64,000 bases of DNA from Nitrosospira briensis C-128. GTDB taxonomy: Bacteria; Pseudomonadota; Gammaproteobacteria; Burkholderiales; Nitrosomonadaceae. Position 1 is the stretch's first letter. Each line of letters opens with the position of its first letter. Location of the stretch: positions 3,059,942 to 3,123,941 of the forward strand of contig NZ_CP012371.1 in assembly GCF_000619905.2 (NCBI RefSeq), written 5' to 3'. Both the position numbers and the translations under genes were made by a program. Shown here one piece after another: positions 9,267 to 17,499 of the stretch. Below the pieces are notes generated by a model. That model was not told the origin of the DNA. It did not search any database and saw only the letters and a list, made by a program, of their open reading frames with translations.

Positions 9267-10298
9267 TCAAAGATTCGGAGGGCGATGATCTTCATCATAT
9301 TTTTTTCCGGGAAAAGGGAGCTTATTACCGTTCACATCGCAATGTGGGGTTGCGAAAGGAGCATAATCTCCTTTTACCCAGCCGCAACCAGAAGCCTGAT
9401 GACCTATCCAAGCAGTAGCAAATCCTCTAGTAAGGAAATAAGGCGTCGGGTTAATAAGTATGGTTCTATATTCCCTCACTAATGGTTCGAGCGCTTTTGG
9501 ATCACTGCTCCGAAGTGGTGGCATTCGAGTGCGTTTCCATTTTTGAAAGGAAGGATTATTAACAGGGGTCGGTAAGCTAGCGAGATAGCTCATTCTTGCT
9601 TTGTTCCCGTTGAACTCACCGGCTTCGACCGCTTGGAACATGCTATTCCCAACATCTACATCTACAGTTGCGCCATAACGAGTGATCAAACGGGCCTTCA
9701 TTCCTCTTTTTTTAGCTTCCGCAAGAACGTTTTTGCCACCGTGCCAGTCGTTAAATTCTTTTCCATCGGTATACCATTCTGAATCTTCGATCTCCTTTAG
9801 TGCTGCTTCTGGGAAACTATCAAAATCACCAAAATGAGGAAATTTTGATGTCGCGTAAGTTAGAGCGAAACTATGCGAATCATAATCTATTTTTGCCGCC
9901 CAATTAAGAGCTAGCTGCTGCTCTGGTTCCAGGTCTTCTAGCTGCTTCGGTTTGGGTTTAGCTGCTTCTAGTTTCTTTTGCCTTTGTTCTTCCCTGTAAT
10001 ATTCTATTAGAGCCAACTGAGCCATCTCTGGCCTATAAATCTGTGCGGCGTATTGCTGGATATCTGTCTTTCTGAAATCCCTAGTAAGCTTTTGTTGAAT
10101 GGCAAGACTTTTTATCCTCTCAGCTTCCGTTGGATTTTCTCTGACAAGCTTCTCATACGGAGCCAATAAGCTTTTGGCTTCGGGGCTATTTATCAGTATG
10201 GGCAACGAAGTCGCTTCGACAGCTGCCATGGAAACCAGAAAATAAAAGGCAACTAATCCCGTACTCAAACCGATAAAAATATTCTTATTTTTTATCAC
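9267..10298 (-). CDS. hypothetical exported protein
   Basis: This 343-residue protein has an N-terminal hydrophobic helix ending near SMAAVEA, a likely signal peptide. A charged, Lys/Glu-rich helical segment follows (about residues 55-130), then a region with several Trp and Tyr. The C-terminal third has RGFATAWIGHQASG and a Cys-containing GCGWVKGDY stretch. I do not recognise the family. Base composition is lower in GC than the flanking genes, which suggests horizontal acquisition. The start is the ATG at 10298. Confidence 0.7.
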   Translation of the reverse strand: MIKNKNIFIGLSTGLVAFYFLVSMAAVEATSLPILINSPEAKSLLAPYEKLVRENPTEAERIKSLAIQQKLTRDFRKTDIQQYAAQIYRPEMAQLALIEYYREEQRQKKLEAAKPKPKQLEDLEPEQQLALNWAAKIDYDSHSFALTYATSKFPHFGDFDSFPEAALKEIEDSEWYTDGKEFNDWHGGKNVLAEAKKRGMKARLITRYGATVDVDVGNSMFQAVEAGEFNGNKARMSYLASLPTPVNNPSFQKWKRTRMPPLRSSDPKALEPLVREYRTILINPTPYFLTRGFATAWIGHQASGCGWVKGDYAPFATPHCDVNGNKLPFPGKKYDEDHRPPNL

Positions 10299-10351
10299 GC
10301 ATTCCTGCTATTGATTTGGTTTCTGATCAAGGAGCATATTTTACTACCGCG

Positions 10352-10590
10352 TTATTGCATCTGGAAAACAATCCGATATCTTTTTCTGACATCTGGACGA
10401 TTCCAGTAAATAATCTGGTATCGCTTTCTCCACGAATCTGTACTCCAATTATTAAAGGTTTTTTCTAAAGTTGATCTCATCATATCTCTGAATTTATTTA
10501 CCCCGTTCATCTCCCAATAAAGAAGGATATACCCATCGTATCCAGGAAATATGACCCTGGGTGGGTGCTGTTGCGGCAGTATTCGCAGCT
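10352..10590 (-). pseudogene. possible gene remnant without a start codon
   Basis: An open frame of about 78 codons ends at TAA 10352-10354. It reads coherently (PPRVIFPGYDGYILLYWE, then WRKRYQIIYWNRPDVRKRYR) and is rich in Tyr, Trp and Arg, unlike random frames nearby. There is no upstream start in frame before a stop; the first ATG would give only about 52 residues. It may be the 3' part of a lost gene. I do not recognise the family. Confidence 0.3.
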
Positions 10591-10601
10591 GCTAGTGATC
10601 T

Positions 10602-11327
10602 TTATTTATCGTTGCTTGCCTTATTTTCATAAGGCCCTATCGGGATATCGAATGTCAGCGTCGCACGATGACGAAATGCTTCAAATTTATTCCCTTGAAA
10701 TTCTCCTGGCTGCTTTTCCACGTAGATGACTTCCAGGACATACTGGCCGGGCCAGGGTGTTGTGATGTTGACCTTGCCGTTTTCGTCAGTCGGGTGTTCC
10801 TGCATCCAGAAATTGGGCGCGTAGACCATGACTTTGGCTTTTGCCAGCGGTGTATTCCGGAAGTAGACAGTGAATGCTTTAGGTGATCCATTCTCCGGCA
10901 GTATATCCAGCACGAGTTCCGGTTTGGCGGCCGAGCGCCCCAGCAGCGGGCTGAGGCGTGTGTAAAACATCGGTTTCACGATACCGATACCGTGCTTGGT
11001 CCAGTCCTTGACTTCATAGGCAAGTTCCTCGGCGATGATCGGCGAGTTACGATCCGAAATCACGCCAAGATCGAAGTGGGTCTCTTTTCGTGCCACTTTA
11101 ATTTCGTTCCGCTTCCCGCTCGCGTCGAGCACCCAAGCCCGTGGCCCCTTTATTTCATCAAGCCTGCCGGGGCTCATCTCTCTTTCCTGTTCCTGGTATT
11201 CACCGAAATAAAGCCGTGCGTGATGCGACTTGTCCTGTTCGATCCAGATGTAATGCGCGGCTGCAGGGAATGCCAGGGCCAGCCCGGTTAGAGCGAGGGC
11301 GGCATGAACAAGCAGTTTCTTTAGCAT
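10602..11327 (-). CDS. exported DUF4198-family protein
   Basis: The 241-residue protein has a clear signal peptide (MLKKLLVHAALAL, cleaved after PAAA) followed by AHYIWIE, the mature N-terminus typical of DUF4198 proteins. These are periplasmic proteins often linked with nickel or cobalt uptake. The C-terminal half (residues about 150-235) looks like an immunoglobulin-like sandwich, with TDENGKVNITTPWPGQYVLE resembling carboxypeptidase-regulatory-type domains. The start at 11327 is favoured over 11366 because AAGGGA sits eight bases upstream and the signal then begins properly. No metal transporter gene is adjacent, so the metal link is family knowledge only. Confidence 0.8.
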   Translation of the reverse strand: MLKKLLVHAALALTGLALAFPAAAHYIWIEQDKSHHARLYFGEYQEQEREMSPGRLDEIKGPRAWVLDASGKRNEIKVARKETHFDLGVISDRNSPIIAEELAYEVKDWTKHGIGIVKPMFYTRLSPLLGRSAAKPELVLDILPENGSPKAFTVYFRNTPLAKAKVMVYAPNFWMQEHPTDENGKVNITTPWPGQYVLEVIYVEKQPGEFQGNKFEAFRHRATLTFDIPIGPYENKASNDK

Positions 11328-11466
11328 GATGTAATTCCCTTGAAAATAATAGATAAGGTAATCCAAACAGACACTATTTAAAAATGACGATTGAAGTGAT
11401 GGTAAACGATGGCATCCTAGTGGACCTATTCATTCTGCTTTGCATCTAACGCAGCGCCGCGTTATG

Positions 11467-12504
11467 TTAGATGCGTACACCTTCTATTACGCTGTATGCC
11501 GATTTCGTGGGCAGGATTCTGGTCAGTCTGAAGCCTGCCCGTTCAAACAAGGTGCGGTACTCGGCTTCTGTCCGTTCATGGGCATGCAGGAAGAGCACCA
11601 GCATTTCGAGATCGAGGAGCTTGCCAAGCGATGGCGCATTGCCTTCCGGAATTATCATTTCGACCACCAGCAGTTTACCGTTTCCAGTCATCGATCGATG
11701 GCAATTCTTGAGGATTGCCGCCGAACGGTCATCATCCCAATTGTGGATAATGTGCTTTATGATGTAGGCATCGCCAGCCGGTACCGATGTAAAGAAGTCA
11801 CCCCCGACCGCATCGCAGCGTTCGTTCACTCCATGCCCGTCGATAACATTCTTCGCCCCCTCGACGACGGAAGGTGCATCGAAAAGTACCCCGCACATCG
11901 ACGGATATTGCTGCAGGATCGAGGCAAGCAGCAAACCATGCCCGCCCCCGACATCGACCAGCCGGGTGATTCCGGTGAAGTCATAAGCATTGACGACCGC
12001 CGCGCTTGCCGCCGTACTGAGACTCGTCATCGCATCATTGAAAATCTGGGCAGGCCCTGGATGGGCGCCCAGATAATCAAAGTAGGCCTGGCCGTGTATC
12101 CTCTCGAACGCCGGTTGCCCACCCTGGGCGCCGCCGGAAAGATCACCCCATGCGCGCCAGTGCCAGTCCGCTCCCAGAAAAATCGCAAAATCACGCAGAC
12201 TGTCGGGTGCATCGCCACGCAAAGGTTCAGCCAGCGGCGTCATTCGAAAACGTCCGGTATCGTCTTCCGCAAAAATACCGACGCTCGCCAGCGCACGCAT
12301 GATGCGATAGAGCGGCCGTACCTGCGTTCCGGTTGCCTGCGCCAATTCGTCCGCGTTTCTTGCTTCATCCTTGAGCAAATCTGCAATGCCGAGCTTTGCC
12401 GCAACCGAAATCGCTTGTGAAGTCATGAAACCAAAGATCATTTGCACCAATTGAGCTGACTGAGGGGCATCCGGAACAGCGCTCTGAACTGTGTCTTGTG
12501 ACAT
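11467..12504 (-). CDS. SAM-dependent O-methyltransferase (acetylserotonin/hydroxyneurosporene type)
   Basis: This 345-residue class I methyltransferase of the O-methyltransferase-2 family has an N-terminal winged-helix dimerisation domain (ISVAAKLGIADLL ... ADELAQATG) and a Rossmann domain. The SAM-binding loop LVDVGGGHG, the HNWDD segment bearing the expected catalytic His, and GKLLVVEMIIPEG are visible. It should methylate a hydroxyl group of a small aromatic or isoprenoid molecule; the substrate is unknown and no biosynthetic neighbours are present. GTG/ATG choice: ATG 12504 is preferred to the longer frame from 12600 because GAAAGGAAAACC sits just before it. Confidence 0.88.
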   Translation of the reverse strand: MSQDTVQSAVPDAPQSAQLVQMIFGFMTSQAISVAAKLGIADLLKDEARNADELAQATGTQVRPLYRIMRALASVGIFAEDDTGRFRMTPLAEPLRGDAPDSLRDFAIFLGADWHWRAWGDLSGGAQGGQPAFERIHGQAYFDYLGAHPGPAQIFNDAMTSLSTAASAAVVNAYDFTGITRLVDVGGGHGLLLASILQQYPSMCGVLFDAPSVVEGAKNVIDGHGVNERCDAVGGDFFTSVPAGDAYIIKHIIHNWDDDRSAAILKNCHRSMTGNGKLLVVEMIIPEGNAPSLGKLLDLEMLVLFLHAHERTEAEYRTLFERAGFRLTRILPTKSAYSVIEGVRI

Positions 12505-12795
12505 TGTGGTTTTCCTTTCGAATAAGGGGGGCAGGCCTTTTGAATAAGGGCGCCAGCGGGTGATGGCTGTACGGTTATCCGATATCAGCCAAAAAAACAA
12601 CCGTACTCATCGCTATCAACGACATCAAGAAGAGTCGCATGCGTCTTGATAACAGCCAAATCCGCTCATCAGGATTCACGTAAATGACTTTGATCGCTCG
12701 GTTGCCGAGTCCATGTGCGAATATGGCACCGTAAATCCATTGCTGACTAACCGCGCGTATGTGTCTACAATTATCGCTAGAGTAGAGGAGCTTAC

Positions 12796-14760
12796 ATGAA
12801 ATTGATGCGTGCGCGAATTCAGAATTTTCGAAGTATCGAGGATTCCGGAGAGTTCAGCCTCGATGAGCATATAACCTGCCTGGTCGGGAAGAATGAATCG
12901 GGCAAGACAACGCTGTTGACGGCACTCTATCGACTCAATCCTATCTTCAGGGATGCGGGTTTCCAGTGGCAAATAGACTACCCGCGACGCCACTTGTCGG
13001 ACTATGAAGAACGTCACGGCGGCAAAGATGCGGATGTAATCACGACATGGTGGACGATCGAGCCTGCCGAAAAACAGACTATCGCAAATGCATTCGGTGC
13101 TGGAGCACTGCAGAGCGACGAAGTCGTGGTAAAAAAGGACTATGGCAACGTAATCCACTGGACAGTCAGGTTCGACGAGGCGGCCATCGTTCAACATTTT
13201 ATTGATACCGGCAGTCTCCATGATGACGAAAAAGCGCATATCGGTTCAGTTCAAACAATGGCGGAACTGAAGGCAAAAACAGAATTGCTTCATGAATCGT
13301 CACCGGGTAGATGGCAATGCATTCAGAAAATTGATCTTGATTTTCCCGACACCTCGGTTTCCCAGGCTATTGTAAAGCTGCTGGACCTGCCGGGATTCAT
13401 GCTGTTCTCCCAGTATCAACGGATGCAAGGTCAGGTCAGCCTTGAGCAGATTCAGCAGAGGGAATCAGGCAACACGCTTGAAGCGGCTGACCAGGTGTTC
13501 ATTGCGCTCTGCAAAATGGCCTCCACAACGGTTGCACAAGTTGCCTCCATCCAGGATTTCGAAAGCATGGTTTCACGCTTCGAAAGCGCCTCCAACAAGA
13601 TTTCCGCTGAAATGTTCCGTTACTGGAGCCAGAATAAATTCCTCAAGGTGATTTTCCGGCTGGACCACGCCCTGCCGGGCGACCCGCCTCCCTTCAATAG
13701 CGGCCGCATCTTCCGGACCCGTATTCTGAATGAGCTTCATGACGTGACGGTTCCATTCGATGATCGCAGCACGGGTTTTGTCTGGTTTTTCTCCTTCCTT
13801 GTGCTGTTCTCACAGATGAAGCAACGCCAGGAAAAGATCATATTGTTGCTGGACGAGCCGGGACTGAGCTTGCATGGCAAGGCGCAAGCCGACCTTCTGC
13901 GTTACTTCCGGGAGCGTCTTGCGCCCGACCATCAAGTCATCTACACGACGCATTCACCATTCATGGTGCCGTCCGACAACCTGCTCTCGGTGCGAACTGT
14001 TGAAGATATGGTCGTTTATCATGAGGATGGGCAGCCGGAAGTTCAAGGTACCAAAGTCGGCAGCGATGTGCTCAGCACCGACCCGGATACGCTGTTCCCG
14101 TTGCAGAGCGCACTGGGTTACGAGATGACCCAATCGCTGTTCGTCGGTGAACATACATTGCTGGTGACGAGACCGTCCGATCTTCTCTTTCTGCGGGCAA
14201 TGTCGGAGGTGTTGCGTTCTCACAAGCGCATACCGCTCGACCCGCGCTGGACTATCTGTCCGGCCGGTGGTATCGAGAAAGTTAGCGCTTTCATGAGTTT
14301 TTTTGGCGGTAATCGGTTGCACGTTGCGGTGCTGACAGATTTTGCGTCGGATCATGAGAGGGTCGAAGACCTGCGCCGGTGGAATACTTTGCGCGATACG
14401 CATATTTTTACGATGGGCGCCTCGGCGGGCCAGCAGGAGGCGGATGTGGAAGACATGCTTGGTGCCGGGCTTTACGTGGAGATCGTGAATGCGTGTTACG
14501 GCCTCAAGGGGAGGCAGGCCCTGCCTGCCCCTCTTGCTGGTGCGGGTGCGCGCATTGTTGTGTACGCGGAAGAACATTTCCATACGCAACAAGACGTGGT
14601 CCCGGGCGTCATTCCAAAGTTCGACCGTTACGCACCCGCCGTCTATTTCACCGAGCACCAATCCGAAATCATCAAGAAATTGTTTGGCGCGGATCTAAAA
14701 GTCACACTTGCCCGGTTTGAGAAATTATTCACCGAGTTGAATGCGCTGTTACCGGAATAG
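12796..14760 (+). CDS. OLD-family AAA ATPase with C-terminal TOPRIM-like domain
   Basis: The 654-residue protein has an ABC/SMC-like ATPase domain: Walker A GKNESGKT at residues 31-38, Walker B ILLLDEPGLSLHG near 350, and an H-loop YTTHSPF shortly after. The C-terminal third, from about residue 445, occupies the place of the TOPRIM nuclease domain found in OLD endonucleases. The usual acidic motif (VEGPSD) reads VTRPSD, so the first catalytic Glu is absent, while an Asp remains in VLTDFAS. OLD proteins act in DNA processing or phage defence, often paired with a UvrD-like helicase; none is adjacent here. The start is supported by GAGGAG five bases upstream. Confidence 0.85.
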   Translation: MKLMRARIQNFRSIEDSGEFSLDEHITCLVGKNESGKTTLLTALYRLNPIFRDAGFQWQIDYPRRHLSDYEERHGGKDADVITTWWTIEPAEKQTIANAFGAGALQSDEVVVKKDYGNVIHWTVRFDEAAIVQHFIDTGSLHDDEKAHIGSVQTMAELKAKTELLHESSPGRWQCIQKIDLDFPDTSVSQAIVKLLDLPGFMLFSQYQRMQGQVSLEQIQQRESGNTLEAADQVFIALCKMASTTVAQVASIQDFESMVSRFESASNKISAEMFRYWSQNKFLKVIFRLDHALPGDPPPFNSGRIFRTRILNELHDVTVPFDDRSTGFVWFFSFLVLFSQMKQRQEKIILLLDEPGLSLHGKAQADLLRYFRERLAPDHQVIYTTHSPFMVPSDNLLSVRTVEDMVVYHEDGQPEVQGTKVGSDVLSTDPDTLFPLQSALGYEMTQSLFVGEHTLLVTRPSDLLFLRAMSEVLRSHKRIPLDPRWTICPAGGIEKVSAFMSFFGGNRLHVAVLTDFASDHERVEDLRRWNTLRDTHIFTMGASAGQQEADVEDMLGAGLYVEIVNACYGLKGRQALPAPLAGAGARIVVYAEEHFHTQQDVVPGVIPKFDRYAPAVYFTEHQSEIIKKLFGADLKVTLARFEKLFTELNALLPE

Positions 14761-14964
14761 GCGCAGGCCGATCGGCGGTGCCGTTCCATAAAAGGTCGAC
14801 CCAATGGCTTTCCCAGGTCTGATAGCGGAGACCTCAATATAGCGCCTCCCCATTCGGATTTCAGTACTTCTGTTCAGCAGAGATGCTTATTCGGGATGAT
14901 CAGGAATTTGATATGTGCCGAGCAATGCGGTTGAGTTCAAAGAAAGTAATGGAAGGGTCGTAAA

Positions 14965-15375
14965 TCAGGCAAACCAGCGTAAAAAAGCAGCTGCGGTCAG
15001 TGCCGTTACGCCTAGCGCAATGAGCAGTTTCCAGGCGGTGCGGCGTTGTTCCACAGTCCAGTCGGCGGCTCGGCGCAGATACATCACGGCAATGCCGAAG
15101 CCGCCCGCCGCGCACATGATTTTGATCAGCAGCGCAGCGAAGGCTACTCCGTGCAAGTCGGGCAGCTTTTCATAGAAGTAATAGCTGACTGCGCTGAACC
15201 CCATGCCGCTTAATGCCTGGGCTGCCCAGCCTATTCCGACCAGCCAGGCAAACTTGCGCTGGATCGGGACGGGCTGCGCTGCCGGGTACAGCGCAAAAAT
15301 CGCAACGCCTACCACGGCAGCGGCGCCAAAATTGTGCACGAGTTGCACAATGGCGTAGTCCAGGTTTTCAAACAC
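14965..15375 (-). CDS. small four-helix membrane protein
   Basis: The 136-residue protein has four predicted transmembrane segments and little else: VVGVAIFALYPAA, WLVGIGWAAQALSGMG, VAFAALLIKIMCAAGG and LLIALGVTALTAAAFL. It starts with GTG two bases after the stop of the upstream exported protein (15378-15737), so the two are almost certainly translated together. I do not recognise a specific function. Confidence 0.7.
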   Translation of the reverse strand: MFENLDYAIVQLVHNFGAAAVVGVAIFALYPAAQPVPIQRKFAWLVGIGWAAQALSGMGFSAVSYYFYEKLPDLHGVAFAALLIKIMCAAGGFGIAVMYLRRAADWTVEQRRTAWKLLIALGVTALTAAAFLRWFA

Positions 15376-15377
15376 AA

Positions 15378-15737
15378 TCAGGTGGTCGGCTCAATGCTGA
15401 CATTGATGCATTTCTGCGCACCGATCGGGGTGTGCGCCTTGTTGACCACCTTGATGCATATCTCGTGCTTGCCCGGAGAAAGCGTTCCCAGTGCGTGAGT
15501 GCCTTTTAATCCGCGTAACGTCACAGCTTCGTCGCTGTCCAGGTAAAGATGCGTATGATCACCTTTTTTCCCCAGCGACACCGCATAGTCAATATTGACA
15601 TCCCCCTTCGGACTGATTTTGGCACCATCGGGAGGTGATGAAATCTCGACGGAAGCGCCGGAGGCGTCGGCAGCAAATGAAACCGGGACATAGCAGCCAA
15701 GAACCAGTGAAGCTGCCAGGACGTAAGATATGCGCAT
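15378..15737 (-). CDS. small exported protein with an immunoglobulin-like fold (DUF4399-like)
   Basis: The 119-residue product has a signal peptide (MRISYVLAASLVLG, cleaved after SFAA). A compact beta-rich domain follows: ASVEISSPPDGAKI, DHTHLYLDSDE, TLSPGKHEICIKV. The phrase order, a pre-domain followed by a HTHLYLD core and a LSPGKH loop, resembles the DUF4399 family of periplasmic proteins. Two Cys late in the chain could form a disulfide. ATG 15737 is chosen because AAGGAG lies seven bases upstream. It forms a two-gene unit with the membrane protein 14965-15375, which suggests a shared envelope role. Confidence 0.7.
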   Translation of the reverse strand: MRISYVLAASLVLGCYVPVSFAADASGASVEISSPPDGAKISPKGDVNIDYAVSLGKKGDHTHLYLDSDEAVTLRGLKGTHALGTLSPGKHEICIKVVNKAHTPIGAQKCINVSIEPTT

Positions 15738-16200
15738 CGTTATTCTCCTTGAAATATTAAATTGAATGGCCAAAAAAGGCGGTGGAAATAATTTATTCAG
15801 CGCAAAGTCACATAAACCGGAAACTTGCAGATTCCAGGTGGACTTTACATTCTGAATTCTACCCTCGAAGCCCTTTTCCGTGAATGGAAAAACCGGCTGA
15901 TCGGCTGAATGGCTTGCATAGTCTAGCTCACAATGCCGGTTTTGCAGAGCTACAGCTGAAGAAGATTTTGAATGGTGGATGAAATTATTGTGTGGTAGGT
16001 AGGAATCGACCCCATGGTGGGTATATCCATATATTGGAATTGACAGCTCGTTTGCCGAAAAAAAAAGATATCCTGCAAAAGCTTGCCTATGGATGTGCTT
16101 GAATATGGCTGTCGAGTCGACCGAATAACTTGTGATTACCGGCAGGGAACGTGAGCAAGCACTGCCGGGTCGTAACGATCAGAATAGGGGGAATTTACAG
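15738..16200. other. 463-bp divergent intergenic region
   Basis: This region lies between the minus-strand envelope pair and the plus-strand nuclease operon, so it should hold both promoters. No gene, repeat or clear promoter consensus was recognised. Confidence 0.5.
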
Positions 16201-17499
16201 ATGCGTTTTATCCATGCCGCTGATTTGCATATCGATAGCCCGTTACGCGGCTTAAGCCGTTATGAAGGCGCGCCTGTTGATCGCCTGCGCAACGCCACTC
16301 GCCGGGCGCTGGTGCAGTTGGTGGATCTGGCGCTGGATGAGCAGGTAAATTTTGTGCTGCTGGCGGGGGATCTCTACGATAGCGATTGGTCGGATTTTCA
16401 TACGGGCCTATTTTTCCGCGAACAGATGGTGCGGCTGGGGCGCGCCAATATTCGTGTGTTTATTGTGCAAGGTAATCATGACGCACAGGGTGTCATCAGC
16501 CGCCAGTTGCCGCTGCCGGAAAATGTAACGATGTTTTCCAGCAAGAAATCCGAAACTGTGCAGCTCGATGAACTGGCGGTGGCCATCCATGGGCGCAGCT
16601 TTCCGGATCGCGAAGTACCTGATGATCTGGTGCCGCTTTACCCGGAGCCTGTGCATGGTCTATTCAATATCGGTGTGTTGCATACGAGCCTGACCGGCGC
16701 TGCCGGCCACGATACTTATGCCCCGACCAGTCCTGGCGTGCTCATGGCCAAGGGTTACGACTACTGGGCATTGGGTCACGTCCATGCCCGGCAGGTTGTG
16801 TCCGAGAACACCCCTCGCATCGTGTTTCCCGGAAATCTGCAAGGGCGCCATGCCAACGAAACCGGCCCCAAGGGCTGCGAGCTGGTCACCGTAAATGCCG
16901 GCAGGGTAGAAGCAAGCTTTATTGAACTTGATGTCGTGCGCTGGCATCAGGTAACCGTGCCACTCGATGGGGTGGACGATGTGGCGCAAGTGGCCGAGCA
17001 GGCGCGAAAAGTACTGGCGGCCGCCATAGCGGGTGCAACCACTCTCCTGCATGCCGTCAGGGTCAATCTGATCGGACAAACCCATCTATACGAGCTGGAA
17101 GCGAAGCAGCCGGGGACGTTGGCCGCTGCAGTACAAGCTGCGGCACAGGATATCAGCGATTGCGAAGTCTGGATCGAGCAAGTGCGCCTCGCCATCCGCT
17201 CGCCGATTGATCGTACCCAGGCCACGGAAGGGCAGGACGCGATTGCAGAGCTGATCCGCCTGGTGGATGAGCTGGCCGCGGACGACGCAATGCTGGCGGA
17301 CTGGTCGAAGCAGGTGCTGGGAGACGTCCTCGTCAGGTTACCGGCAGAAGTACAGGCAGAAGTACAGGCCGATGCGGCAAGTGACGGTCTTCCCCGGCTT
17401 GATGATCCGGCCTCGCTGCGAAGCCTGCTGGCGGATGCCGAGGCAACGTTGCTGGCGCGCCTGAACGTGGAGCGTGCCGATGGACGTGGCGTCCGATGA
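16201..17499 (+). CDS. DNA repair metallophosphoesterase, YhaO/SbcD-like
   Basis: This 432-residue calcineurin-like phosphoesterase is of the Mre11/SbcD type. The N-terminal metal-binding motifs are visible in order: AADLHIDSP (D, H), LAGDLYD (GD), VQGNHD (GNHD), then LHTSLTG and WALGHVHARQ (GHVH). It is expected to be the nuclease partner of the SMC-like ATPase encoded next (17496-21008), acting on broken or blocked DNA ends. The frame extends to GTG 16132, but ATG 16201 follows AGGGGGAA and starts the protein on the first beta strand (MRFIHAADLH). Stop and next start overlap (ATGA), showing translational coupling. Confidence 0.92.
   Translation: MRFIHAADLHIDSPLRGLSRYEGAPVDRLRNATRRALVQLVDLALDEQVNFVLLAGDLYDSDWSDFHTGLFFREQMVRLGRANIRVFIVQGNHDAQGVISRQLPLPENVTMFSSKKSETVQLDELAVAIHGRSFPDREVPDDLVPLYPEPVHGLFNIGVLHTSLTGAAGHDTYAPTSPGVLMAKGYDYWALGHVHARQVVSENTPRIVFPGNLQGRHANETGPKGCELVTVNAGRVEASFIELDVVRWHQVTVPLDGVDDVAQVAEQARKVLAAAIAGATTLLHAVRVNLIGQTHLYELEAKQPGTLAAAVQAAAQDISDCEVWIEQVRLAIRSPIDRTQATEGQDAIAELIRLVDELAADDAMLADWSKQVLGDVLVRLPAEVQAEVQADAASDGLPRLDDPASLRSLLADAEATLLARLNVERADGRGVR

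Noticed and set aside
11440-12420. 326-codon plus-strand frame over the O-methyltransferase
   Set aside because: Antisense to a protein with clear SAM and catalytic motifs.
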